From Pedobacter sp. MC2016-14 (GTDB taxonomy: Bacteria; Bacteroidota; Bacteroidia; Sphingobacteriales; Sphingobacteriaceae): a stretch of 64,000 nt of DNA. The notes under the pieces are model-generated. The model did not search any database. It was not told the DNA's origin and saw only the letters and a list, made by a program, of their open reading frames with translations. The position numbers and the translations under genes were made by a program. Shown here piece by piece: positions 1 through 9,237 of the stretch. Location of the stretch: NCBI RefSeq assembly GCF_020991475.1, contig NZ_JAJMPA010000004.1, positions 310,001 to 374,000 of the forward strand, written 5' to 3'. Each line of letters starts with the position of its first letter. The stretch's first letter is position 1.

Positions 1-24
1 TTGTCATTTCTATTTTTGTCCTTG

Positions 25-1236
25 TTATTTATACCAGAAAGATACTTCACTGATGTTACTATAGGCAGCATCTCCACTTGAGGTGCCAATTACCCTGATT
101 CTAATGTATCGCACAGGAATTGAATTTTCATCAAACTTCACTTTATATGGTGCTTTCCCATCATCAGTACGAGTCACATCTTTCAGTAAACTCCAGCCCC
201 TGCCTTGCATTTCCTGGCTCCATCCAGCTACGTTTGGAGGGGTTGCTGTAATCGTTGAGGCATCTAAAACCGATACTCCCCAAATCTCAAATCTAACTGG
301 ATTATTACAACAGTCGCGACCTATAATTTCAAACTGAGATAAACCAGTATATATTTTTCCTAAATCAAATGTCAACTGATGCGGAAGCGGATGGCTTCCA
401 TCACTGTGAAAGATATCCGGATACCCTGTTGGACTAGTGTTTCCATTCCATATTTGACTAAGAGATGTTGAGCCGTTGTAAGTACCCACATCATTTGTAA
501 CATGAACTTCCTTAAATAAGGATTTGTCTAACGGAATAATAATATTTGACAGACTTGTATAATCTGTAGTCGTGAATATGTCAATAGCATTACTTACAGG
601 CTTGTAACTTGATTTGTATAAAATTGGTGTACCTGATTTATAACCAGGCAGATAAATTGAGTATACAGAAGAATCAATTGTTAACGATTTAATCATATTG
701 TCATTCATCGTGTATTTAATCTCCGTAGCCACATTAATTGTATCTGCTTTTTCAAAATTCAAGGTAATTCCACTTGTACCCAGATCATATGGGGTAGCTA
801 CATTTAAAAACCTATTCGTTAAACTTGCTGCGTAACTTTCGCCATAAACTTTAACATTATTAATAGCAACTGGAACAGAACGATTTCCTTTTTGGTCATA
901 AGAATACACCGTAAATGAATAATCATATTCATTTAAATTCTCAATCATTTTAGAAATCATATCCGCTGGATTATGATTATTTGAATTGAATTGAACAGAA
1001 TCAGCACCATTATTCCAGAATATTCTATACTGGGTTACAGTTGGATCAGGACTGGGATGCCATGAAAGGGTTACTCTATGGTTTCCTGGAGCCGCCTGTA
1101 TTTGCTTTGGAAGTCCGGGATATGTTTTCTCTGCGCCGTCGAGGTAGTCTCTGTAATCAAGCGCGTCTTTACTACAGCTATTAACCAAAAATAAAGTGGC
1201 AATGCAGGCAGTTAGGATATATATATTAAATTTCAT
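25..1236 (-). CDS. DUF4998-type surface lipoprotein of a SusC/SusD operon
   Basis: Last complete gene of the SusC/SusD operon. The protein begins with a short lipoprotein signal ending in the lipobox region LVNSC, so it should be lipid-anchored and probably surface-exposed. The N-terminal half has a fibronectin-like region (roughly residues 45-115 of the longer frame, with TLSWHPSPD). The C-terminal third resembles a discoidin/F5-8-type carbohydrate-binding fold. The order SusC, SusD, DUF5000-type, DUF4998-type is common in Bacteroidota glycan loci. An upstream ATG at 1260 overlaps the previous stop codon as TAATG, but it puts eight residues before the signal peptide, so I prefer the ATG at 1236. 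A role in glycan binding is inferred from family and position. Confidence 0.72.
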   Translation of the reverse strand: MKFNIYILTACIATLFLVNSCSKDALDYRDYLDGAEKTYPGLPKQIQAAPGNHRVTLSWHPSPDPTVTQYRIFWNNGADSVQFNSNNHNPADMISKMIENLNEYDYSFTVYSYDQKGNRSVPVAINNVKVYGESYAASLTNRFLNVATPYDLGTSGITLNFEKADTINVATEIKYTMNDNMIKSLTIDSSVYSIYLPGYKSGTPILYKSSYKPVSNAIDIFTTTDYTSLSNIIIPLDKSLFKEVHVTNDVGTYNGSTSLSQIWNGNTSPTGYPDIFHSDGSHPLPHQLTFDLGKIYTGLSQFEIIGRDCCNNPVRFEIWGVSVLDASTITATPPNVAGWSQEMQGRGWSLLKDVTRTDDGKAPYKVKFDENSIPVRYIRIRVIGTSSGDAAYSNISEVSFWYK

Positions 1237-1259
1237 ATTAGCTGTTTTAAAATCTGACA

Positions 1260-2528
1260 TTATTTGGTATTTCCGTAAAAGGATAATTCCATCACGTGTG
1301 CAAAATCCGTTTTACCCCATGTAGAACTTACAGCCAAACGGATAAACTTTACTTTGGGTGCACTTAATGGAATATTGAATTCAAAGCCAGCATATACTGC
1401 AGCCAAATCCGCAGGCGTAATTTGATTCGGCGAACTTCCTGATGGCGGTGGTGGACATGTGAAATTACCCAGGTTAACCCAATCGCCCACAACTGTACCA
1501 TATTCTGAAGTCAAAGGCAATTCTATATCTTGTGGTGCAGTTTTGTCAGACCCCCATAACGTCCATGTTTTAGCATTTGCATGTTTATAGGCATAATTAT
1601 TCCCAAAGGCTTCACCTCTTTCCCAAAGTTTATACCTACTAAGTTTAGTCAGCTTACCAATGCTAAATGTGCAAATTTGTAATGGCTTCCCTGAGCCCGC
1701 TTCAGTATGCCATCCCGGATCCTTCGTATTGTCATCCCATAACCGGGTAGTGTTCCATCCAAGGCCGGTAGCCCCAAGCGTAGCATCCGAGGCAAGACGA
1801 TACTCACTAAAACCTGACTTAGGAACGAGTTCTTCAAAAATTGGTGTGATCTTAGCCTTCAGCGTGTCAGAGATATTCCCCCATCTATCAGTAATATATA
1901 CTCCAAAGTCTCGCTCAATTGCATCGTAACCACGCACACTAAAATTTACATTTGCTACTGTTGTATAGTACTGTTCCACTGGAAGAAGCTTTCCGGTTGT
2001 TGCATCTGTAGAGATCACAATAACTCCAATTGGTTGCTTATCCGGGTTACTTGCCACAACATTAACGCCTCCAAAATCCGCTTGCATCATCACCGATGGA
2101 CGAACGGCAAGGTAAGAAGGTATCTGAGGATGAACTTTAACTGTCATTGGGTCTGACTTTACTTCCGCTCTGGACACAGCGTATAAGGTCACATCATAAT
2201 CCTGACTTTTTTCAAACCCCTCTACCCGAATTGTATCGGTATAATAAGAGGACTTTGACTGCCTCACCACCCGATCATTAATGCGGTACTCTGCCATAAT
2301 ATATAGCAAGTTATCAGTCTTTGGCAGAGAATAAGTGATTACAGCTCCACCAGCGTAATTATCAACTTTTACCGCAGTCACTTGTGAAGGCTTGGTAGGA
2401 TCGCTAGAAACAGCTGTGTTAAAGCCTTCGGTTTCTTTACAAGAAACCATTAATAAAAGCATACTTCCTAAAGTCAGCATTAATATACTGGCGAAGTTGC
2501 TTCTCGCATTCAATTGAATAAATTTCAT
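1260..2528 (-). CDS. DUF4959/DUF5126/DUF5000-type lipoprotein
   Basis: A 422-residue lipoprotein with a long hydrophobic signal ending LLLMVSC. A fibronectin-like N-terminal part (about residues 40-130) and a middle beta domain precede a C-terminal galactose-binding-like domain with WTLWGSD and a conserved late FIRLAVSSTWG stretch. This matches the three-domain DUF4959-DUF5126-DUF5000 architecture found directly after SusD in many Bacteroidota glycan loci. It probably holds substrate at the cell surface for the SusC/SusD pair. The substrate is unknown. The stop codon overlaps the following ORF by one base. The family call comes from motif memory and gene order, not a search. Confidence 0.78.
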   Translation of the reverse strand: MKFIQLNARSNFASILMLTLGSMLLLMVSCKETEGFNTAVSSDPTKPSQVTAVKVDNYAGGAVITYSLPKTDNLLYIMAEYRINDRVVRQSKSSYYTDTIRVEGFEKSQDYDVTLYAVSRAEVKSDPMTVKVHPQIPSYLAVRPSVMMQADFGGVNVVASNPDKQPIGVIVISTDATTGKLLPVEQYYTTVANVNFSVRGYDAIERDFGVYITDRWGNISDTLKAKITPIFEELVPKSGFSEYRLASDATLGATGLGWNTTRLWDDNTKDPGWHTEAGSGKPLQICTFSIGKLTKLSRYKLWERGEAFGNNYAYKHANAKTWTLWGSDKTAPQDIELPLTSEYGTVVGDWVNLGNFTCPPPPSGSSPNQITPADLAAVYAGFEFNIPLSAPKVKFIRLAVSSTWGKTDFAHVMELSFYGNTK

Positions 2529-2555
2529 AATCGTCTTTTTTTAGCGTGGAAGAAT

Positions 2556-4478
2556 TTACCAGTAAGGATTTTGTACAAGATTTGGGTTAATTATCAATTC
2601 ATCATATTTTATCGGCCATAAGTAATCCTTTAAACCAAATACAGGTATCGCTAAATTTCTTTGTCTGTAATAACCTACGGCAGATTCCTCTGAGATATTC
2701 CATCCCTGCAATGGCGTACTTAATACTTGTTGCATTACTTTCCACCTTCTTAAGTCCCAACCTATCCTACCTTCAAAACAGAGTTCAATCCTTCTCTCCT
2801 GTTGTATGATTGAACGAAGTCCGTTTTTAGTATCCGGCTTTGTAGGATTTGAAGAATATTTGGTCCAAGAGTCTTTTACACCTTCTAATCCGGCTCTTTC
2901 CCGAACAAGATCAATATATTTGAAGGCTTCAGCAGTTGGCCCGTTGACTTCATTTACGGTTTCAGCATACATTAAATACAACCCGGCAAGACGAATCAAA
3001 GGCATATGGTAACTGTTTTCCGTTACATCTTTGCCATAAACAGATTGATAGCTCACCAACTTTTGCGGCCAATAACCGGAAACATTTACCCTGACATTAT
3101 CTTTTGGTCCAGCTACAGAGGTGGCTCCTCTTGCTTCAACATGAAAAAGATCTGTTGGGGTTACATTTCCATTGCCCAGATACTTGCTTCCGTCAAATGC
3201 CAGGTCTGCATAAAACCTTGGTTCACGCCCCATATGCATTTTAACAGTTTCATAACCCGATTCCAACACATATTCCTCAGATGATGGAACATTATCAACA
3301 GTATAGCGCCCCCGATAATCATAGGCCTTATCCTCGTTCATAGGAACGCCATTTTTAGTGTAAAACAACTCTGCCATTACAATAGGCACGGCGAAGTTTC
3401 CAGGTGCACCACCTAAATTTTCTACCATTTCAGAATTCAATCTAGGGATAGACATATTCTGATTTCCAAAAGTATTGTTCGTTGCCCAAATTAGTTCTGG
3501 ATTTAGCTGCCACTTTTCTGTGATGCTTTGCTTAATGTCCATTATCGTTTTTAATCGGTCAGGCAGCGTTGGAAAATTTCCCGGTGCAATAAATTTATAC
3601 AACGCTAAATTATTTCCAATACAATAGTCAATCGCTAATCTGCAAGCGTTCATTGCAACTCTCCACTTTTCCGGATCATACACCACCGGAAAAAGTTGGG
3701 TGCCATCCTTATCTTTAAATCCTGCATAATCAGGATTTCCATTAAAGAATGGACTCGCTTCTGTCGTTAATATTTCTGCCTTTAGCGACAATGCTATAAG
3801 CTGTGTTATCCGTCCTAAACCCTGAACAGGGTTTTGTATCGTAGTTGGCAAATCAGGTGTTGCCTCATCAATAAGATCTTCAACATATTTAAAAGCCACC
3901 TGAACTGGTTCACGCTTCACCCTAAGTTCTTCCGTACTTGCATCAATTGCTGCGTTTGTACGTATTAAAGGTATTGGTCCATACATACGAAGCAAATAAT
4001 AATGATAGTAAGCTTTTAAAAACTTTACCTCTGCAATCCATCTGCTTTTTTCAAATTGAGGCAAATCTTTTGGCTTGTCAATATTTTCCAAAAAGATATT
4101 ACATCTCCGAATGGCAGTAAAAAGAGATTGTCCTAGATTTTGACCGTTCCAATAATTTAAAGCTGGATTATCAGAGTTCTGGTTTCCATTTAGTATACGA
4201 AAACCAACATCATTACCCCCACCAAGTGTCGCTTCGTCTAAGTTATTTGGATAGTAAATCTCCCCTGAACTTGTAAAGGCAGGATCGCTTGGCCCAATGG
4301 TCATGCGCTGTAATGTTGAATAACAAGTAAAAAGGTAATTTTCCGTTTCGTTACGATTACGAAAGGCATAATCAATGGTTGCGACATTATCTGGGGTAAC
4401 GTCTAAATATTTCTTACATGATGTAAAGGAAGTCACAAATAAAAGTGCACCAGTTAATAGTTGTATTTGAAATTTCAT
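2556..4478 (-). CDS. RagB/SusD-family nutrient-binding outer membrane lipoprotein (pair 1)
   Basis: A 640-residue SusD homologue with signal and lipobox ending SFTSC followed by KKYLDVTP, the usual mature start of SusD proteins. It has the N-terminal TPR-rich part (FLKAYYHYYLLRMYGPIPLI) and the C-terminal hallmark RRIELCFEGRIGWDLRRWK. It is longer than the typical 480-600 residues. SusD acts as a lid on the partner SusC barrel and binds the glycan before import. It lies 12 bp downstream of SusC pair 1 and should be co-transcribed with it. Confidence 0.93.
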   Translation of the reverse strand: MKFQIQLLTGALLFVTSFTSCKKYLDVTPDNVATIDYAFRNRNETENYLFTCYSTLQRMTIGPSDPAFTSSGEIYYPNNLDEATLGGGNDVGFRILNGNQNSDNPALNYWNGQNLGQSLFTAIRRCNIFLENIDKPKDLPQFEKSRWIAEVKFLKAYYHYYLLRMYGPIPLIRTNAAIDASTEELRVKREPVQVAFKYVEDLIDEATPDLPTTIQNPVQGLGRITQLIALSLKAEILTTEASPFFNGNPDYAGFKDKDGTQLFPVVYDPEKWRVAMNACRLAIDYCIGNNLALYKFIAPGNFPTLPDRLKTIMDIKQSITEKWQLNPELIWATNNTFGNQNMSIPRLNSEMVENLGGAPGNFAVPIVMAELFYTKNGVPMNEDKAYDYRGRYTVDNVPSSEEYVLESGYETVKMHMGREPRFYADLAFDGSKYLGNGNVTPTDLFHVEARGATSVAGPKDNVRVNVSGYWPQKLVSYQSVYGKDVTENSYHMPLIRLAGLYLMYAETVNEVNGPTAEAFKYIDLVRERAGLEGVKDSWTKYSSNPTKPDTKNGLRSIIQQERRIELCFEGRIGWDLRRWKVMQQVLSTPLQGWNISEESAVGYYRQRNLAIPVFGLKDYLWPIKYDELIINPNLVQNPYW

Positions 4479-4490
4479 AGCTGGTCGTTA

Positions 4491-7400
4491 TTATAAGTTA
4501 ATGTTTAGGCCAATGTTGTACACCTTCTGCAATGGATAACTAAAACCATTTGAGGATAATTCCGGATCCCAATCTTTAAATCTGCTGAAGGTTACCAAAT
4601 TAAGTGCGTTAAAGTAAATCCTGCATTTTTGTATAAAAGCTCTCTTAGTTATCTTATCCGGAATGGTATAACCCAATTCCAGGGATTTCAGTCTTATAAA
4701 TGCCCCATCGCGCATCCACCATGAGCTGGTCTGCATATTGTTCTCTACATCGTTTGCATTTAATCCTAATCTTGGGAACTTAGCATATAGGTTTTGCTTT
4801 TCTTCAGACCAATAACTATCTGCAAATGGCTGCAGTACCTGACGATTATTCAAAAATGGGCTGGTACTTCTAGGATCAATAAAGAAAGAAGTTCTACCAA
4901 CACCCTGGAAAAATGCAGATAAGTCGAAATTTTTGAACCCACTTGAAATACCAAATCCGTAAACGATTTCCGGAGTTTCAGGCAAACCTAAAAACACTTG
5001 ATCGGCCGCTGTGATCTTTCCATCACCATTCATATCGCGATACTTAATATCACCCCCTTTAGGAGGGTTTGCATTATTAAAAAGTTGGGATGGAGAAGCC
5101 GCTGCCTCATTATCGTCTACAAATAATCTTTCCGCGATGTAGCCCCATCTAACCCCTATTTTCTGCCCATTCAGAATACGCCAAGGCTCTTGATAAGCAG
5201 GTTGTTCGTAATTTACATACCTATTCTGCGAGAAAGTAAAGTTTGCACGCCCAGACATCCAGAAAGATTTTGATATTGTTTTACTGTAATCAGCAGACAA
5301 ATCTACCCCCCTCGATTTAGCTTTTCCAATGTTTGAGCTCACGCCTGCTTCCAAGCCATTTGTGGCTGTTGCCACACGTTGCATTAATATATCGTAACGA
5401 TCTTGCTTATACCCTTCTGCAATGATATTCAAGCTTTTAAATAACGTAAATTCTAATCCAATATTTAACTGCTTCGATTTCTCCCAGGTTACATCATCAT
5501 TTGCATAATTTTGAATACTTACACCTGGCCTTGAAATCCCATTGTCCTGACCAAATGAAGCTGAGTTACCACCATTCAAATTAACAGTTGACAAGTAAAA
5601 AAAGCGTTGAGCACCAATAGCATCGTTACCAACAAGACCATAACTACCTCTAAGTTTCAATTTGTTAACAACATTATTGATTCCATCACCCCAAAATTTT
5701 TCCTTTGAAATTAGCCAGGACGCTCCAATGGTAGGAAAGAATCCATACCGATTTTTAGCGGCAAAACGTTCTGTACCATTATAGCCAAAATTAAATTCTA
5801 GGAAGTACCTGCTAGCATATGAGTACGTTGTACGCCCTGAAAGCCCTAAGTTCCGGTAAGGCAGAGAATATTGTAAAGTAGGTGTAAGTGTTGCCGGGTC
5901 AATTGCATTCGCCTTCAAAGTCTGTTGACGTGTGCCAATCAAAGTAGCCGCAATATTATGATTTTGCCCAATTTGTCTGCTGTAGTCTAAAACGCCTTGT
6001 AAATATAAAAATGTATTGATATCATTTGCACCGCCAGCATAATCCAGATATTCAGTAGCTTGTCCAGAACTACTATTTAACCAATTTAAAGTGTAGTCAT
6101 TAGTAAAACGATCATATGTCGCTACATCATAATAGAAGGGTTTATAAGAGCGGGACAGATCAAAATAAGAATATCGATTGGTATTAAAGATCCCTCTAAA
6201 GGTCAAACCTTTGGTAAAAAATTCCAAGTTCTGATTCAATTCCAATTGTGCAGACATTCTGGATCTTGAGAATGACTTAAATCCCTTCATCATGTCTGCA
6301 TATGGATTTGTATATAAGTCAGTTCCTGTCCCCGCCCTTCTATTTCCGAATAAAATATGGGTATCTATTCCTAAGGCGGCATTTTCAGGAAAGAACGCGG
6401 GAAAGTCAACCGGACTTGTATGCAATGCTTTAAAATACAAATCAGAAGCAAAAGAACCATCTGCCGTTAAAGGGCCATTATATTCATCAAAAGTCCCAGA
6501 CAGCCTCAAGACGATTTCAGTAGTTGGCGTTACATTGATATTAATATTTGAACGAAGTTGATAGTTCTCCAACTTCACATTATTATTAAAATTGTTGACC
6601 GGACTAACCTTTAAATTTCCATTATCCAAATTATAAGACGTACCGATATAATACCGCGCTATTTTCCCGCCGCCGCTTACGCTTGCATTTAACCGTTGAT
6701 TATTTGTCCTTTCTTTGAAAAGCTCATTGAGCCAGTTCACAGCTGGATAAACATACTGATTACTTCCTGGTGCATTCGCAAGTGTTTGCTGTGTATTATA
6801 AATATCGTTCTGTGAATAACGAGGTGTTCCTAAAACATTTCTTGTTTTGATCGCTTCATTGAGCATCGTCATGTAAGTTATTGGATCAGCAATATTGATT
6901 TGCTGCGTCGCTTCGGAAATTGAATTTTCAAAACGAACGTTCACCTGAGCTTTTCCTTCTACACCTTCCTTTGTAGTGACCAGGATTACTCCATTTGCAC
7001 CGCGTGCTCCGTATAAGGCCGTCGCACTGGCATCTTTTAAAATCGAAAAACTTTGAATGTCATCCACCTGAAGCCTGGCCAGGTCATTAGCCGTCAATTC
7101 CACGTTATCTACCAATATTAACGGATCCTGCTTATAACCAAAGGTGGTTACCCCCCTAATAAAAAACGTAGAATTGTCCAATCCCGGCTGACCACTTCGC
7201 TGGTAGGCCACAACACCAGCAATTTGCCCCGCCATAGCATTGGTCAAGTTGCTGGACGGAATTTTTAGTTTTGCAGGGCTGATGCTCGTTACTGAGCCAA
7301 CAACAGCCTCTCTCCTTTCCTTTTTACCAAAAGCCGTTACCACAACTTCTGATAAAGCTCCATCGTCTGATGTAAGCGTAATGTTGATTTGTAATTTGTT

Positions 7401-7709
7401 TGGATCAGCAATGAAGCTTCGGGTAACGAAACCTACTGATGATATCATTACTTTTGAGGAGGGCGCAACCTCTAAAGTAAATTTACCATTGTTATCAGTA
7501 ACAGTCCCAACATTTCTGTTCTGCTCTAAAAAAACACTTGCGCCCGGTATTCCTACGCCCGTTGTGTCTTTTACGACACCCGATATCCGGATTTTTGAGT
7601 TCTGGGCGCTAGCCGGTGAGAACAAAACAAGCAAATTTAATGCGATGCCTAGGCAAATTACTTGAGGTAAGTAAAGTTGCCTGACGAAATTTGTGTAAAA
7701 TTTTTTCAT
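4491..7709 (-). CDS. SusC/RagA-family TonB-linked outer membrane transporter (pair 1)
   Basis: A 1072-residue TonB-dependent transporter. It has a signal peptide (to about residue 36), a carboxypeptidase-regulatory-like beta domain (about 40-120), a plug domain with the SusC signature LKDASATALYGARGANG, and a C-terminal barrel. It lacks the N-terminal STN signalling domain present in the other two SusC proteins of this window, and no sigma/anti-sigma pair lies next to it. Instead a LacI-type palindrome overlaps its promoter. It is the first gene of a four-gene operon and imports an oligosaccharide bound by the adjacent SusD. Confidence 0.94.
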   Translation of the reverse strand: MKKFYTNFVRQLYLPQVICLGIALNLLVLFSPASAQNSKIRISGVVKDTTGVGIPGASVFLEQNRNVGTVTDNNGKFTLEVAPSSKVMISSVGFVTRSFIADPNKLQINITLTSDDGALSEVVVTAFGKKERREAVVGSVTSISPAKLKIPSSNLTNAMAGQIAGVVAYQRSGQPGLDNSTFFIRGVTTFGYKQDPLILVDNVELTANDLARLQVDDIQSFSILKDASATALYGARGANGVILVTTKEGVEGKAQVNVRFENSISEATQQINIADPITYMTMLNEAIKTRNVLGTPRYSQNDIYNTQQTLANAPGSNQYVYPAVNWLNELFKERTNNQRLNASVSGGGKIARYYIGTSYNLDNGNLKVSPVNNFNNNVKLENYQLRSNININVTPTTEIVLRLSGTFDEYNGPLTADGSFASDLYFKALHTSPVDFPAFFPENAALGIDTHILFGNRRAGTGTDLYTNPYADMMKGFKSFSRSRMSAQLELNQNLEFFTKGLTFRGIFNTNRYSYFDLSRSYKPFYYDVATYDRFTNDYTLNWLNSSSGQATEYLDYAGGANDINTFLYLQGVLDYSRQIGQNHNIAATLIGTRQQTLKANAIDPATLTPTLQYSLPYRNLGLSGRTTYSYASRYFLEFNFGYNGTERFAAKNRYGFFPTIGASWLISKEKFWGDGINNVVNKLKLRGSYGLVGNDAIGAQRFFYLSTVNLNGGNSASFGQDNGISRPGVSIQNYANDDVTWEKSKQLNIGLEFTLFKSLNIIAEGYKQDRYDILMQRVATATNGLEAGVSSNIGKAKSRGVDLSADYSKTISKSFWMSGRANFTFSQNRYVNYEQPAYQEPWRILNGQKIGVRWGYIAERLFVDDNEAAASPSQLFNNANPPKGGDIKYRDMNGDGKITAADQVFLGLPETPEIVYGFGISSGFKNFDLSAFFQGVGRTSFFIDPRSTSPFLNNRQVLQPFADSYWSEEKQNLYAKFPRLGLNANDVENNMQTSSWWMRDGAFIRLKSLELGYTIPDKITKRAFIQKCRIYFNALNLVTFSRFKDWDPELSSNGFSYPLQKVYNIGLNINL

Positions 7710-7769
7710 TCAGTTTTGGTTATGGGTTAAGGTTGAAAATTACACAGCGCTCAAAAACAACCGTGTACC

Positions 7770-7788
7770 CAAAACTAAAACGTTTTAG
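7770..7788 (-). promoter_or_regulatory. SusC-1 promoter with overlapping LacI-type operator
   Basis: On the minus strand an exact Bacteroidota -7 element, TAGTTTTG (7777-7770), is preceded after 19 bp by TTTC, one mismatch from the -33 TTTG. The perfect palindrome CTAAAACGTTTTAG (7775-7788) shares its last three bases with the -7 element, so a bound repressor would block the promoter. The identical palindrome occurs at 10410-10423 beside the LacI-family gene. That this regulator binds it is inferred. Confidence 0.75.
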
Positions 7789-7882
7789 TAAAAAAAGAAA
7801 TAGACTTTTCTACGAAAAGCATGCATTATCCTGTGATTAAATTATGATTATTACAAAAAGCTAACCGGCCAAAACCGCCATA

Positions 7883-8308
7883 TCAATTGGTATGAAAAAC
7901 TTCTTCCATATCACTCCATATTTTTCTCTTTTCAGTAGCGTCTGGCAAAGGTTGCTGACATGGATCAGTCTCTTTCCACCAGCGTTGAGTAACTGTATCT
8001 GCAGCCATTTTCCTCATGTCACGATCTAAATTATCACCAACATATTCGAAATAGCTAAACAGATAATATTTACCCTCAATTCGCTTCAAATAAATGGAAT
8101 AGTTCTGAATATTTGAAGCTCTGATACGCTTTAATACACCAGGCCATGCAGCAGCATGCAACTTCTTATAAGCTTGCAACTTTTCGGGTTTCACACCTGT
8201 TACAGAGGCAAATCGCTTAACCTCCCGACTTGCCTTCCCATCGTTGCAAGCACAGGTCAATGATAACATCAGGATACAGGCGGCTACAGATCTTTTTAGG
8301 CCAAGCAT
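7883..8308 (-). CDS. rhaM: L-rhamnose mutarotase-family lipoprotein
   Basis: The mature part matches the L-rhamnose mutarotase (COG3254) family, which interconverts alpha and beta anomers of L-rhamnose or related deoxysugars such as L-fucose. Family features are LHAAAWP with the likely catalytic His, NYSIYL, FSYFEY and RWWKETDPCQQP. The family is usually cytoplasmic at about 105 residues. This copy has an N-terminal hydrophobic segment ending LTCAC, a lipobox-like sequence. The ATG at 8308 gives that signal and lies 2 bp after the upstream stop; a longer frame from 8365 would overlap the upstream gene and add 19 unlikely residues. It probably acts in the periplasm alongside fucosidase or rhamnosidase activity; sugar specificity is not determined. 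Confidence 0.8.
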   Translation of the reverse strand: MLGLKRSVAACILMLSLTCACNDGKASREVKRFASVTGVKPEKLQAYKKLHAAAWPGVLKRIRASNIQNYSIYLKRIEGKYYLFSYFEYVGDNLDRDMRKMAADTVTQRWWKETDPCQQPLPDATEKRKIWSDMEEVFHTN

Positions 8309-8310
8309 AT

Positions 8311-9225
8311 TTATTTGTACTTTAATGGAAAGTCGTGTTGCGCAGTTTTTAGCTCCTTTTCCCATTCAGGGCTCCAGCCGAATGCCAGTTCTGCCTGCTT
8401 TTTAAGATTTACCCCCGCTGCTGCGCTCCAAAAATGAATAAATTCACCCCAATTTAGATTTCTCGTAAAACTATTGTGCTGATCTTTTGGAAAATTTCTA
8501 GCCAGCAATTCAAAATAGGTATTTAAAACCGCTGCTTTACCATGTTTTTCATAAATCGGGTAAAACCAATTTTTAAACCACTGACTTCCTGATCTTGGAA
8601 AATCATCGTATTGAGTTTGCATTTGAATAAAAACGCGTTCAGCCTCATCCTTCCTTCCAATATTCATTAATACATCGTAATTGAATATTTCCATAAACTT
8701 ACTGTCTCCCCACAATGCATCTGATGGTGAGCCATTGACTCCATGACTATTTCCAGTTACAATATGACCAATTTCATGAATTGGCATCCCAATTTGCTCG
8801 CCAGTCGGTTTAGTCCAGTCGGATAAGCCACAATCTAGTGTATTGTGGTAATCGTGACTTTTATTAAAATAAGAAGATGGATGACCGCCAGCAAGTTTAC
8901 CATTTACCACTTTATGAAAAACTACATATAACCTCGGATCAGGTCCAAAATCGCCATAAGTTTTCTTCACATACGCCCAGGTATCAGACATAGCCTTAAA
9001 AGGCCAGGTCACAGAAGTATCCATATTTTTATCGTAATAAAATGCAACATTATCATCATAGTAAACACGGGAAACCAATAGATCGTGCTCCCACCAATGC
9101 TCTTGCCATTGTTCTTGTGGTATAGGCAACCTGGTAGTTTTCTTATTTTGCGCAAATGAAATGAAGGATAATCCGATTAAAGTCAAAGCTAAGATGCTTT
9201 CCTTTTTCAAAACTGATATGGTCAT
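8311..9225 (-). CDS. Putative secreted zinc metallopeptidase, HExxH paralogue 1
   Basis: A 304-residue exported protein with a signal peptide ending SFAQ. It carries H150-E-I-G-H154 and, 24 residues later, E179 in WGDSKFMEIFNYD. This fits the gluzincin pattern HExxH...E for zinc binding. Two paralogues (12919-13878 and 18023-19006) keep this spacing and the blocks GGHP, WFYPIY and the late GEFxHFWSxAAGVNL. I do not recognise the family by name. It lies in the lacI-peptidase-mutarotase unit next to a mannosidase gene, so cleavage of glycoprotein substrates is plausible. Enzymatic activity is inferred from the motif only. Confidence 0.7.
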   Translation of the reverse strand: MTISVLKKESILALTLIGLSFISFAQNKKTTRLPIPQEQWQEHWWEHDLLVSRVYYDDNVAFYYDKNMDTSVTWPFKAMSDTWAYVKKTYGDFGPDPRLYVVFHKVVNGKLAGGHPSSYFNKSHDYHNTLDCGLSDWTKPTGEQIGMPIHEIGHIVTGNSHGVNGSPSDALWGDSKFMEIFNYDVLMNIGRKDEAERVFIQMQTQYDDFPRSGSQWFKNWFYPIYEKHGKAAVLNTYFELLARNFPKDQHNSFTRNLNWGEFIHFWSAAAGVNLKKQAELAFGWSPEWEKELKTAQHDFPLKYK

Positions 9226-9237
9226 ATATAGTGAATT

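Noticed and set aside
1..7. A minus-strand ATGACAA at the left edge, 17 bp after the DUF4998-type stop, could start the next operon gene.
   Set aside because: Only seven bases are visible, so no product or reading frame can be supported.
7240..7665. A 141-codon plus-strand ORF antisense to susC-1.
   Set aside because: Its frame mirrors the conserved susC N-terminal coding sequence and it has no recognisable domain; most likely a shadow.
8306..8365. Longer N-terminus for the mutarotase starting at 8365.
   Set aside because: It would overlap the upstream peptidase gene by 55 bp and bury the signal peptide behind 19 non-hydrophobic residues.
8455..9225. Assignment of the HExxH family to metzincins because of HEIGHIVTGNSH.
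   Set aside because: The third His is one position too far for HExxHxxGxxH and is absent in the other two paralogues; the conserved Glu fits better.
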